Positions 36,414-43,835 are shown, counted from the stretch's first letter. The stretch is DNA of 64,000 nucleotides from Methylophilaceae bacterium 11 (GCA_000525025.1 JCKJ01000001.1:1612001-1676000); one strand, 5' to 3'. Notes: generated from the letters alone by a model not told the origin. Translations and numbers: made by a program.

Positions 36414-38069
36414 CTACTCATTTCCATTTGTCCAATTGGAGACCACGCTTGCTACCATTCTTGGGTTATCTTTGGCTAGCTGCTTTACCACTTCAAGATT
36501 TTGCGCATAACCAGGTGCACCCAACGTCATTTGAGGTTGTCCACTGATATTCACAATTGCATCTTGGCCAGCCTCTTGCTGTGCCTGACCCAACATTTTA
36601 GGTTGTGACAATGGGCTAGAAAGTTTGGCCAACAAAGGTTTAAGCAAGCGTGTATACACCAAGAACAACACCACAATACCCACCAAGAAGCGCAAGCCAT
36701 CTTTGCCATATTCCACAGCCACAGGATTTTCCCACACTGGTACCTCTGGTAGGATTTCAGTCGGCTCACCAGCAAACGAGCTATTCACTACGGTGAGTGA
36801 ATCACCACGCTCTTTGTTAAAGCCCATGGCCTGCATGGCTAAATCGTTGATTTGTTGCTTCTCAGCTGCTGTTAATGGGCGGTAAGTCACTTTGCCTTTC
36901 TTATCAGTGACAGGCATGTTGTTGACTACCACGGCTACGTGTAAACGTTTCACGCCACCTTTAGGCTGCTGCACATACCGTACGGTCTTATCTACCTCAT
37001 AATTGGTTGTGGTATTTTTTTGTGTGCTTGTCGCTGCACCACCTGCATTGGCCGTAGCGCCGGCTGCATCTGCCGATGTATCGATCGGTGCGGTTGAATT
37101 AGGTGGTGGTTGGTTAGATAAAGCACCTGGCACACCAGAAGCCTCTGCACCTGAGCCATTGCTAGACTCATTGCTTTGCATACTTCTAATCGCCATATCA
37201 TCTTGTTTGTAATTAGGCTTATAAGTCTCTGCTGCTTGCTCAGTGGTAGAGAAATCAATCTCAGCGCTGGCCTCGGCACGTACGTTTTTAGCACCCACAA
37301 TCGGTGTGATAATTGACTCCACACGACGCGCAATGCTCGATTGCATATCATCAACATATTTAATCTGGGTTTGATCTAACCCATTCGCCCCTTGTTTTTT
37401 AGAGGTATCTGAAAGTAAGTTACCGTTTTGGTCCACTACCGTCACATTGGTCGCTGGTAAGTTAGGTACGCTGCTCGCTACCAAATGCACTACCGCTGCT
37501 ACTTGTTGTGGGTCTAAGGTTCTGCCGGGGTGTAAATTAAGTAATACAGATGCGGTTGGGTTTTGTTGATCACGCACAAATACGCTAGGCTTAGGAATCG
37601 CCAAATGGATACGCGCTACTTGCACCGCTGCAATCGCTTGAATGCTGCGCTCAAGTTCGCCTTCTAGTGCACGTTGAAAATTCACTTGCTCTACAAATTG
37701 AGAAACACCAAATTTTTGGTTCTCTAATAACTCAAAACCAATATTGCCACCTTTAGGCAAACCTTCAGAAGCCAGTTTAAGGCGTGCGGTATGTACTTGC
37801 TCGGCAGGCACTAAAATGGCAGAGCCGCTTTCAGAGAATTTGTATGGCACATTCATTTTCTCTAGCGCTGCGACAATCGAGCCACCATCTTTATCAGAAT
37901 AGTTAGAGAATAAAATGCGGTAGTCCGGTTGTTGACTCCACATCCAAAATACCACCATCACCGCAACTACTGCGGCCACGCCAGCCAGCAGCATAAGTTT
38001 GCTGCCCAACTGCGCTGCACTGGGTAATCCGTTGCCACTTACTAACACGGCGTCGTTGCCTGCTGCCAT
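36414..38069 (-). CDS. fliF: FliF, MS-ring protein
   Basis: Inner-membrane MS-ring subunit, 551 residues from the ATG at 38069, which is 6 bp after GGAGG; the frame runs open to 38105. N-terminal transmembrane helix (about 21-42), YscJ/FliF ring domains (DYRILFSNYSDKDGGSIVAALEKMNVPYKF, GNIGFELLENQKFGVSQFVEQVNFQRALEGELERSI), a Ser/Ala/Gly-rich loop and a C-terminal transmembrane helix (LRFLVGIVVLFLVYTRLL) followed by the FliG-binding tail. Confidence 0.96.
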   Translation of the reverse strand: MAAGNDAVLVSGNGLPSAAQLGSKLMLLAGVAAVVAVMVVFWMWSQQPDYRILFSNYSDKDGGSIVAALEKMNVPYKFSESGSAILVPAEQVHTARLKLASEGLPKGGNIGFELLENQKFGVSQFVEQVNFQRALEGELERSIQAIAAVQVARIHLAIPKPSVFVRDQQNPTASVLLNLHPGRTLDPQQVAAVVHLVASSVPNLPATNVTVVDQNGNLLSDTSKKQGANGLDQTQIKYVDDMQSSIARRVESIITPIVGAKNVRAEASAEIDFSTTEQAAETYKPNYKQDDMAIRSMQSNESSNGSGAEASGVPGALSNQPPPNSTAPIDTSADAAGATANAGGAATSTQKNTTTNYEVDKTVRYVQQPKGGVKRLHVAVVVNNMPVTDKKGKVTYRPLTAAEKQQINDLAMQAMGFNKERGDSLTVVNSSFAGEPTEILPEVPVWENPVAVEYGKDGLRFLVGIVVLFLVYTRLLKPLLAKLSSPLSQPKMLGQAQQEAGQDAIVNISGQPQMTLGAPGYAQNLEVVKQLAKDNPRMVASVVSNWTNGNE

Positions 38070-38327
38070 TGTGTAACCTCCAAAAACATCCTGTTCCAAA
38101 AGCATCTCTGCTCAAAGTGTTGCTGCTGCTAACTACACACACATCACCTTTACGATTGAGTACCATTATGCCGATATTGCCAATATTCAATTTTGGGAAT
38201 AAAGCACTTTTCCCTCGCCTATTTCAACGCTGGCTAAAAATCAGAGGTGCTACAGTGTGCATAAGTCAAAAAGTATGTGTGCATGGCAGACATACCAATG
38301 AAGCAACATCATTACTGGAGGTAAACC

Positions 38328-38699
38328 ATGAAAGCCGGTGGAATAGATTCAAGCAGAATAGAATCCATGCTTGCGCAACTAAAGGCAGCAGCACAAGGCC
38401 CGCGTGTTGGGCAAGAGAATCCTATTGGTGGTGGGATAGGTATTCAAAAGTTAGATAGCCCACAATCGTCAACCAAAGTAAGCTTTACCGATGCATTGAA
38501 AGCATCGCTAGATCAAGTCAACCAAGTGCAGGTAGATGCAGAAAAATTAGGCAAAAACTTTGCCATGGGGGACGACAGCGTCAGCTTGTCAGATGTGATG
38601 ATTGCCGGACAAAAAGCCAATATCTCGTTTCAGGCCACTGTGCAGGTGCGCAATAAATTAGTGTCTGCTTATCAAGATATGATGAATATGCAGGTGTAA
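38328..38699 (+). CDS. fliE: FliE, MS-ring/rod junction protein
   Basis: Junction protein and early export substrate, 123 residues, divergent from fliF. The C-terminal VSLSDVMIAGQKANISFQATVQVRNKLVSAYQDMMNMQV is the family signature. TGGAGG lies 7 bp before the ATG. The 258 bp between fliF and fliE must carry divergent promoters, but I found no convincing sigma-28 or sigma-54 match in it. Confidence 0.95.
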   Translation: MKAGGIDSSRIESMLAQLKAAAQGPRVGQENPIGGGIGIQKLDSPQSSTKVSFTDALKASLDQVNQVQVDAEKLGKNFAMGDDSVSLSDVMIAGQKANISFQATVQVRNKLVSAYQDMMNMQV

Positions 38700-38727
38700 A
38701 GTTATAGTCAAGTATTGATACAGGGCC

Positions 38728-39120
38728 TTAACCCTTGCTAGATTGGCTATGCGTACGTATCCAATCAGCAAACTCAGCTTCCGATATTTCACCCGCAGCA
38801 ACTGCCAGCATGGTCAACACACAGGCGACATCATCTGCAGTCAGCACATACCCGTTCAGCACTAAAAACAGTTCCGTTGCAACAAACGCAGTACGCTTGT
38901 TGCCATCTAAAAACGGATGGTTCTTAGCCAGCCCCACACCATATGCCGCAGCTAACTCAGCATAATCGGGGGCTCCATATGCAGCCAAATTGGGTGCCCG
39001 CTGCATTGCAGACTCAAACATACCTTGGTCTCGTATACCAGCAATTCCGCCATGCTCAGCCAACTGCTCGTCATGTACTGCCAACATCACAGCACTATCC
39101 AACCAAACCCAGCCAGTCAT
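38728..39120 (-). CDS. doc: Doc-type toxin (death-on-curing, Fic fold)
   Basis: Toxin of a type II toxin-antitoxin pair, 130 residues. The Fic/Doc core HPFLDGNKRTAFVATELFLVLNGY (about 68-91) has the conserved His, Asp, Asn, Lys and Arg; other family segments are GGIAGIRDQGMFESAMQRAPNLAAYG and YGVGLAKNHPF. Characterised Doc toxins phosphorylate elongation factor Tu. Its start overlaps the antitoxin stop by 4 bp. It lies between fliE and the integron integrase. Confidence 0.88.
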   Translation of the reverse strand: MTGWVWLDSAVMLAVHDEQLAEHGGIAGIRDQGMFESAMQRAPNLAAYGAPDYAELAAAYGVGLAKNHPFLDGNKRTAFVATELFLVLNGYVLTADDVACVLTMLAVAAGEISEAEFADWIRTHSQSSKG

Positions 39121-39341
39121 TTAGCTAACTCGCGCAGTACATTACGTCGTGCTTTCATTATCTTGCGTGCGGCATCCATTTGCGTTTCAAAGTTTGCGTC
39201 ATTCGGCGTAATCGCAATACCACCTGGCGTATCAGTTAAAAACACCGTATCGCCCTTCTCCAGTTTCAGCCTTGCCAATACCTCTTTTGGCAAAATCAAC
39301 CCAACAGAATTACCAATTTGTGTGAGTTTAATACCTTGCAT
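39117..39341 (-). CDS. AbrB/MazE-like antitoxin
   Basis: Small swapped-hairpin DNA-binding protein, 74 residues: KLTQIGNSVGLILPKEVLARLKLEKGDTVFLTDTPGGIAIT (about 5-45) is the SpoVT-AbrB fold, and the C-terminal helix probably binds and neutralises the Doc toxin. GGAG is 7 bp upstream of the ATG. It is the first gene of the pair and likely autoregulates through the GTTATAAC repeats just upstream. Confidence 0.88.
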   Translation of the reverse strand: MQGIKLTQIGNSVGLILPKEVLARLKLEKGDTVFLTDTPGGIAITPNDANFETQMDAARKIMKARRNVLRELAK

Positions 39342-39355
39342 GTTGTGCTCCCAAA

Positions 39356-39392
39356 GTTATAACAAAAGTTATAATATAACAATTGTTATAAC
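39356..39392. promoter_or_regulatory. Three GTTATAA(C/T) palindromes, probable antitoxin operator
   Basis: GTTATAAC at 39356-39363, GTTATAAT at 39368-39375 and GTTATAAC at 39385-39392. The octamer is itself palindromic. The cluster starts 15 bp upstream of the antitoxin start, the expected place for an autoregulatory operator. Confidence 0.65.
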
Positions 39393-39401
39393 ATAGCAAA
39401 T

Positions 39402-40391
39402 TCAAGCGCTCATTGTATCTAGTGGGCTAGCCACACCCTGCCCACCTTTGTTCAACACATGCGTATAAATCATGGTAGTCGCTACATCGCTGTGCCCAAG
39501 CAACTCTTGCACAGTGCGAATATCGTAGCCGCCTTCTAACAAATGCGTGGCAAAGCTATGCCGCAGTGTATGAGGCGTAGCAAGTTTAGTAATGCGCGCT
39601 AAATTCACTGCTTTTTTTACTGCACGCTGTACAGTTTTTTCATCTGCGTGGTGTCGCCTAATCACTTTTGATAACGGATCTACCGATAACTTAATGGATG
39701 GAAACACATACTGCCAAGCCCAATCTTTACCTGCATTGGGGTACTTTTTATCTAATGCCATGGGCATAAACACTGCACCATGTCCTGCTGCTAAATCCTC
39801 TTGATGTAACGCTTTAACTTTAAGCAAATGTTGCTTTAATGGTTCAATCAATGACTTAGGCAACATGGTGACTCTATCTTTAAAGCCTTTTCCCTCACGC
39901 ACTAAAATCTCACACCTTGCCAAATCCACATCTTTAACCCGCAACCGCAAGCACTCCATCAGTCGCAAGCCACTGCCATACAGCAAACTGACCAACAACC
40001 ACATAGTCCCGTCTAAACGATTCAATAAAGCTTGTACTTCATCCCTGGTTAACACCACAGGTAATCGTTTAGGTGCTTTGGCCTGAGTCACGTTATCTAA
40101 CCAAGGCAACTGAACACCTAGCACCTCTTTATACAAAAACAATATCGCACTTTTAGCTTGATTTTGCGTGCTGGCAGAAACATTACGTGTTACAGCCAAA
40201 TGAGATAAAAAGGCCTCTACCTCCGCCGCACCCAAATCTTTTGGGTGACGCTTGCCATGATGCCAAATATATCGTTTAATCCAATCCACATAGGATTTCT
40301 CTGTGCGTAAGCTGTAATGTTTAACACGCATACGCGCAGCAACTTGCTCAAGTAACTTAGGGGGCTGAGATTCTGTAGGTGTATTTATCAT
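39402..40391 (-). CDS. intI: IntI, integron-integrase
   Basis: Tyrosine recombinase that inserts and excises cassettes, 329 residues. Catalytic residues are visible as Arg in [14 protein letters not shown], His and Arg in [14 protein letters not shown], His in [10 protein letters not shown] and Tyr in MIYTHVLN. The extra segment [20 protein letters not shown] (about 213-232) is the integron-specific patch that separates IntI from XerC/D. N-terminal SAM-like domain about 13-100. Full length and free of frameshifts, so it may be active. No clear ribosome site precedes the ATG. It reads away from the cassettes, the usual integron arrangement. Confidence 0.95.
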   Translation of the reverse strand: MINTPTESQPPKLLEQVAARMRVKHYSLRTEKSYVDWIKRYIWHHGKRHPKDLGAAEVEAFLSHLAVTRNVSASTQNQAKSAILFLYKEVLGVQLPWLDNVTQAKAPKRLPVVLTRDEVQALLNRLDGTMWLLVSLLYGSGLRLMECLRLRVKDVDLARCEILVREGKGFKDRVTMLPKSLIEPLKQHLLKVKALHQEDLAAGHGAVFMPMALDKKYPNAGKDWAWQYVFPSIKLSVDPLSKVIRRHHADEKTVQRAVKKAVNLARITKLATPHTLRHSFATHLLEGGYDIRTVQELLGHSDVATTMIYTHVLNKGGQGVASPLDTMSA

Positions 40392-40528
40392 ATTGTTTTA
40401 TTCTTTTTTAGGTGTGATAAAAATAGATTAACCATTGAATTAATGATGATAATACAAATTAAAAACAATATAGACACCTGTCCAACTATTTTTTATTGGA
40501 CGTTTCTGGGGTCTACTTTACGTTAGCG
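40392..40528 (+). other. attI region and first cassette junction
   Basis: The 131 bp between the intI start and the first recombination point hold the expected place of attI and of the intI promoter. The first junction is placed at GTTAGCG (40522-40528), because the first nine bases GTTAGCGGC are the exact reverse complement of the left end of attC1, GCCGCTAAC (40805-40813). I could not identify a convincing cassette promoter or LexA box. Confidence 0.7.
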
Positions 40529-40537
40529 GCTAAAGAC

Positions 40538-40837
40538 ATGAGTGTATTTACAATCATTGTTTTATCGCTTCTAGTCATCATTCTTTGGCTACCACCAGTT
40601 CTATGCGCGCGCGTACTCAAATACCGCTTGGGTGTGGAAATGTCGCGTTTGCTCTGGTTGGTTTTGCCATCACAGTTGCTTTTAACTATTGGGCTGGTCT
40701 TGCTTGCGCAATACACTGGCCTGCTTAATCCAGCGGGGTATGTTCTTGGAATCACTGTATTGGTCAGTTTTGGCGGTGCAATTGCAGTAGCTTTAGGTCA
40801 CCGTGCCGCTAACCCATCATTCAAGCGGGACGCCTAA
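40538..40837 (+). CDS. Cassette 1: small integral membrane protein of unknown function
   Basis: 99 residues from the ATG at 40538, with three predicted membrane helices (about 4-26, 37-60, 66-88). I do not recognise a family. The frame is open upstream to a TTG at 40496, but that lies outside the cassette, in the attI region, so the internal ATG is preferred. The ORF runs into attC1, which encodes the last residues NPSFKRDA. Confidence 0.7.
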   Translation: MSVFTIIVLSLLVIILWLPPVLCARVLKYRLGVEMSRLLWLVLPSQLLLTIGLVLLAQYTGLLNPAGYVLGITVLVSFGGAIAVALGHRAANPSFKRDA

Positions 40838-40864
40838 CGGCGCCCCTTAATTCAAACGTTAGGT
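40807..40864 (+). repeat. attC1
   Basis: 58-bp attC: left inverse core CGCTAAC, right core GTTAGGT. The inner stem is GACGCC-TAAC-GGCGCC-like with short complementary arms. The extended left end GCCGCTAAC complements the start of its own cassette. Confidence 0.92.
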
Positions 40865-40892
40865 TCAGCAATTAATCGAAAGGTGAGAGCTA

Positions 40893-41204
40893 ATGTGGCC
40901 GTTCAATAACAATCAAATGAAGACGAGTTGGAAATTTGACCAAGCAAGAAACGTTGCGACAGTAACAACAAAGAAAGTAATGCTCGAAAACCACCCAATA
41001 TTAATGGCTGTGCATTATGAAGAAGATGATTCTTGGGCATTTACTTGCGGCACAACAAACGACTCTGAAGATCTAATGTTGGTTGGTATGGGTGAGGTTG
41101 TAGACCTTGACCCAACCTTAGCGTCTATCGCAGATTTACCGCCAGGCTGGAGTGCTGAAAGAACATCAGTAAAATCAAACTGGGTCCGCACCAAAGATGA
41201 GTAA
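40893..41204 (+). CDS. Cassette 2: soluble protein, possibly DUF2185/Imm33-like
   Basis: 103 residues, no signal or membrane segment. The pattern HYEEDDSWAFTCGTTND, then a run ending DPTLASIADLPPGWSAERTS, resembles the DUF2185-type immunity-like domain in which a W-F-G strand is followed by a DP-S---L--P-G-A--R tail; this is a weak, memory-based resemblance. The frame has GAAAGGTGAGAG upstream. It stops one base before attC2. Confidence 0.65.
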   Translation: MWPFNNNQMKTSWKFDQARNVATVTTKKVMLENHPILMAVHYEEDDSWAFTCGTTNDSEDLMLVGMGEVVDLDPTLASIADLPPGWSAERTSVKSNWVRTKDE

Positions 41205-41264
41205 ACCTAACCCATCATTCAAGCGGGACGCGCTAAAGCGCGCCCCTTAATTCAAACGTTATGC
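41205..41264 (+). repeat. attC2
   Basis: 60-bp attC: left ACCTAAC, right GTTATGC, inner stem CGCGC-TAAA-GCGCG. The left end complements GTTAGGT at the start of cassette 2. Confidence 0.93.
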
Positions 41265-41289
41265 GTTGTTGTGAATTGAGGGTATTTAT

Positions 41290-41706
41290 TTGAAACCAAT
41301 ATTTGCCTCTGCGATTGTTGCTAGCCCTCTAATAGCTGCGCTTGTTTATATTTTGTTCTTTATTGCAGACACAAACTCGCAACCAAGTCACTCTGAAGCA
41401 TCGGGAAGTTTCGCTTTATCTATCATCTTGGCTTTCCTTATTGGGTTAGTTTTCATTGTTTACCCATTCGTTAAAAACAGAGCAAAAAGTTCTTTGGCTT
41501 TCTTTATAGCCATCATTTTTTGCATCAGCATATTAATTGGCGCATTTACCGTACTTATCATGTTCGGTTTTAAAGAGTTTTATCTCCCCACAGTAGGTGC
41601 ACTTATGCTGGCTTTGCCTAGCGTGCCAATATCAGCATTGTGGTGGTGGTTAGTTTCTATGCATAACCCATCATTCAAGCGGGACTGGCTAAAGCCAGCC
41701 CCTTAA
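41290..41706 (+). CDS. Cassette 3: four-helix integral membrane protein, unknown function
   Basis: 138 residues from a TTG start at 41290 that has GAGGG 8 bp upstream. Four hydrophobic helices are seen (about 5-26, 41-61, 70-93, 103-124). No family recognised. The reading frame ends inside attC3, which supplies the C-terminal HNPSFKRDWLKPAP. Confidence 0.7.
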   Translation: MKPIFASAIVASPLIAALVYILFFIADTNSQPSHSEASGSFALSIILAFLIGLVFIVYPFVKNRAKSSLAFFIAIIFCISILIGAFTVLIMFGFKEFYLPTVGALMLALPSVPISALWWWLVSMHNPSFKRDWLKPAP

Positions 41707-41720
41707 TTCAAACGTTAGGC
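41661..41720 (+). repeat. attC3
   Basis: 60-bp attC: left GCATAAC, right GTTAGGC, inner stem CTGGC-TAAA-GCCAG. Left end ATGCATAAC pairs with the GTTATGC start of cassette 3. Confidence 0.93.
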
Positions 41721-41741
41721 TATTAATAGATACACACGGAA

Positions 41742-42074
41742 ATGAAAAATATGCAATTAAATGAAATAGCTGAACTCGCGCTGAAAATTCGAGAAAAATA
41801 CCATCTGTTGGAGAAAAAGCATCATGGAAGTGAGTGGACTATTGAAGAAGATGCACTGGCTTTCTTAACTGACGCTAGCTTAGTCGGTCGTCTCACTATG
41901 TCCCAGCAGGGACGCTGGCCATCTGGAGACGAAGACTTATCGCAACTCAAACACAAGCTTGGAGAAAGTGTCTGGTGGTTAATAGTGCTATCACAGCGAA
42001 TGAACATTGACATTTGCGAGGTAGTGGAAACGTTTCTAAAGAATACAGAAGATAAGTTGAGCAATATTAAATAG
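41742..42074 (+). CDS. Cassette 4: MazG-like nucleotide pyrophosphohydrolase-related protein
   Basis: 110 helical residues. EEDALAFLTDASLVGRLTM and HKLGESVWWLIVLSQRMNIDI align by eye with the two metal-binding helices of small MazG-like proteins (EDLALxFxxDxxxLxxL and HELADxLWxxxVLAxxxxID). In place of the expected Glu and Asp of the second helix this protein has Lys72 and Glu75, so catalysis may be altered or lost. An ATG at 41751 is an alternative start. No signal peptide. Family assignment is moderate. Confidence 0.65.
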   Translation: MKNMQLNEIAELALKIREKYHLLEKKHHGSEWTIEEDALAFLTDASLVGRLTMSQQGRWPSGDEDLSQLKHKLGESVWWLIVLSQRMNIDICEVVETFLKNTEDKLSNIK

Positions 42075-42112
42075 TTTTTATGTTTATCAAAAACCATACT
42101 AATCAAAATTAT

Positions 42113-42172
42113 GCCTAACCCATCATTCAAGCGGGACTGGCTAAAGCCAGCCCCTTAATTCAAACGTTAGCC
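42113..42172 (+). repeat. attC4
   Basis: 60-bp attC: left GCCTAAC, right GTTAGCC, inner stem CTGGC-TAAA-GCCAG. Left end complements GTTAGGC at the start of cassette 4. Confidence 0.94.
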
Positions 42173-42176
42173 AATT

Positions 42177-42587
42177 ATGAAAATTGATTCTTTGCGATTA
42201 CTGATTTTATGCTGGTTCACTCTTGGAGTTTTTACACTTATAGGTCATGTCGGCTGGAAAGACTGGCCGCCTGAAGCCATTGCTTATGCGCAATGGGTAG
42301 AATACAAAATTGACCCAAACCCTTTACCATTTCAATATCAGGCTTATTTCCCAAGCCTCATTATTTCAATTAGCGCAATGACGCTTCTATTTTTTCGTAA
42401 TACTTACGGTAAATTTGTTCTACTAATTGGTTTAGTTCTCCATTTCTATTCTGAGCAGTCAAGCATACCAACCATTGCATCAAATGCTGAGCTTACCTTA
42501 AACTCTATTTTTTATTTATTAACAGGGGTTATTTTGGGCATTTCATTTACCAATTGGCTAACCCATCATTCAAGCGGGACTGGCTAA
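42177..42587 (+). CDS. Cassette 5: integral membrane protein, unknown function
   Basis: 136 residues with four predicted membrane helices (about 6-24, 57-74, 79-97, 107-127) and a periplasmic-type loop GWKDWPPEAIAYAQWVEYKIDPNPLPFQYQ cut between the first two. The ATG is only 10 bp into the cassette. No family recognised. The C-terminal LTHHSSGTG is encoded by attC5. Confidence 0.7.
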   Translation: MKIDSLRLLILCWFTLGVFTLIGHVGWKDWPPEAIAYAQWVEYKIDPNPLPFQYQAYFPSLIISISAMTLLFFRNTYGKFVLLIGLVLHFYSEQSSIPTIASNAELTLNSIFYLLTGVILGISFTNWLTHHSSGTG

Positions 42588-42615
42588 AGCCAGCCCCTTA
42601 ATTCAAACGTTAGGG
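42556..42615 (+). repeat. attC5
   Basis: 60-bp attC: left GGCTAAC, right GTTAGGG, inner stem CTGGC-TAAA-GCCAG. The left end extended to CCAATTGGCTAAC matches the complement of GTTAGCCAATT at the cassette 5 start over 11 bases. Confidence 0.94.
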
Positions 42616-42620
42616 CAACC

Positions 42621-43064
42621 ATGAGAAAGTCTGCGGAAATAGATGCTTTCGCTCTTTGTAGCAGCGCCCTTGTGGCTCCTGCTGTACTCGTCTTGTTTGG
42701 TCTAATTGGTGCATGGTCATCGAAGGCAAGTTTTTTCTCTGTTATCTTCTGGCAAGTCATTCTTGCTATTGAGTGCGCTGGAGCATATCTAGCTGTTTCA
42801 TTGCCTATAGCATGGCTTTTATGGCGTCTTTTCCCTGCGTTTTGTACCAAACAGCCGCCTAATGTAGTTCCATTATTATTTGCCGTTGGCATATTTTTAA
42901 TTTCGGTAAATGCCCGCTTTTTTGGCGTTACTTCTGTTGGCCCAATTGAACCAGAGATATTCAGCTTTATGGTTGGCGTAATTATGAATGCCATTGCCTT
43001 TGTGTGGTTACACCGTCGCGCCCTAACCCATCATTCAAGCGGGACGCCTAACGGCGCCCCTTAA
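42621..43064 (+). CDS. Cassette 6: integral membrane protein, unknown function
   Basis: 147 residues, ATG 12 bp into the cassette, with about four hydrophobic helices (11-32, 38-72 probably two, 81-98, 112-131). No family recognised. It ends in attC6, which encodes LTHHSSGTPNGAP in the same reading phase as cassette 5. Confidence 0.7.
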   Translation: MRKSAEIDAFALCSSALVAPAVLVLFGLIGAWSSKASFFSVIFWQVILAIECAGAYLAVSLPIAWLLWRLFPAFCTKQPPNVVPLLFAVGIFLISVNARFFGVTSVGPIEPEIFSFMVGVIMNAIAFVWLHRRALTHHSSGTPNGAP

Positions 43065-43078
43065 TTCAAACGTTGGGC
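43021..43078 (+). repeat. attC6
   Basis: 58-bp attC: left CCCTAAC (GCCCTAAC extended), right GTTGGGC, inner stem as in attC1 (GCC-TAAC-GGC). Left end complements GTTAGGGC at the start of cassette 6. Confidence 0.93.
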
Positions 43079-43098
43079 ATCAAGACAAAGGAGATAAG

Positions 43099-43422
43099 AT
43101 GAAACAATTACTAGGTGTTGCTTTTTTAATGTTTTCTTGTGCAGTGCACGCGGATGCATGGCGAGATTGTGTTCCTAATTCTATAGGTCCAGGTGGTTGC
43201 GATTCAATCGGACCTGGGGGCGGTCAGTCAATTGGGCCAGGCGGTGGACAATCAATTGGGCCTGGGGGTGGCTTATCAATCGGTCCTGGTGGGGGACAAT
43301 CCATCGGTCCAGGAGGCGGTCAATCAATTGGTCCCGGTGGTGGAAAAGCCTTAGACCGTGATAGAACAAGAGGCCTAAACACAGACACCATGCGTCCATA
43401 CGACGACTATAGGAATAGATAA
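43099..43422 (+). CDS. Cassette 7a: secreted octapeptide-repeat protein (SIGPGGGx)
   Basis: 107 residues with a Sec signal peptide (MKQLLGVAFLMFSCAVHADA, cleavage near VHA-DA), then seven tandem octapeptides SIGPGGGx (residues 28-83) and a charged C-terminal tail rich in Arg and Asp. GGAGAT lies upstream of the ATG. No family recognised; Gly-rich repeats of this kind could form an extended or beta-helical structure in the periplasm or outside. The next gene begins at the base after its stop, so the two are likely co-translated. Confidence 0.8.
   Translation: MKQLLGVAFLMFSCAVHADAWRDCVPNSIGPGGCDSIGPGGGQSIGPGGGQSIGPGGGLSIGPGGGQSIGPGGGQSIGPGGGKALDRDRTRGLNTDTMRPYDDYRNR
43180..43347 (+). repeat. 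Seven in-frame 24-bp repeats coding SIGPGGGx
   Basis: Seven units with the same peptide SIGPGG(G/C)x but different synonymous codons in every copy. Position 7 is Cys only in the first unit; position 8 is D, Q, Q, L, Q, Q, K. Confidence 0.93.
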
Positions 43423-43749
43423 TTGAAGCCTATTTTTTCAGTATTTAGGCGGCTGTTTGCTCGGAATCAAAAGGAGCAAGATTTTTCTAAGTTCTTTGGA
43501 GATATTCCGCAAACACGAAAGCAACAACTATTGCAAGATTGCGAAAAAAACGATGTTTCAATCTATATTGATAACCCGTCCGAACAGTCCTCTGGCATTT
43601 ATGCAGAGCTTCGAGGGGTTGCCTCTGAGGCTGAACTAGAACAACGTCTAAATGCAAAAAAAGCTATTGGTCAGTCAAATCAAGCCAATACGATAGCGGT
43701 CATTGCTCTTATTGTTTCAATCTTCGCCTTAGTGAAGTCGTTCCTATAA
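43423..43749 (+). CDS. Cassette 7b: small protein with C-terminal membrane anchor
   Basis: 108 residues from a TTG that abuts the TAA of cassette 7a. The soluble N-terminal part is polar (FFGDIPQTRKQQLLQDC) and a single hydrophobic helix closes the protein (about 88-107, ANTIAVIALIVSIFALVKSF). No family recognised. Coupling to 7a suggests a functional pair: an exported repeat protein and a tail-anchored inner-membrane protein. Confidence 0.68.
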   Translation: MKPIFSVFRRLFARNQKEQDFSKFFGDIPQTRKQQLLQDCEKNDVSIYIDNPSEQSSGIYAELRGVASEAELEQRLNAKKAIGQSNQANTIAVIALIVSIFALVKSFL

Positions 43750-43753
43750 AAAT

Positions 43754-43813
43754 GCCCAACCCATCCATCAAGCGGGACGCGCTAAAGCGCGCCCCTTATG
43801 TCAAACGTTAGAT
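43754..43813 (+). repeat. attC7
   Basis: 60-bp attC: left GCCCAAC, right GTTAGAT, inner stem CGCGC-TAAA-GCGCG. It differs from attC1-6 in the outer arms (CATCCATCAAGC and TTATGTCAAAC). Left end complements GTTGGGCAT at the start of cassette 7. Confidence 0.92.
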
Positions 43814-43835
43814 TTATTAACAATCAAAGTGAATT

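Noticed and set aside
38070-38327. Sigma-54 or sigma-28 promoters in the fliF-fliE divergent region
   Set aside because: TGGCAG and TAAAG-like pieces occur but none has a matching second element at the right spacing.
40496-40537. TTG start at 40496 that extends cassette 1 protein by 14 residues
   Set aside because: It lies upstream of the recombination point at 40522, outside the cassette; the ATG at 40538 is inside.
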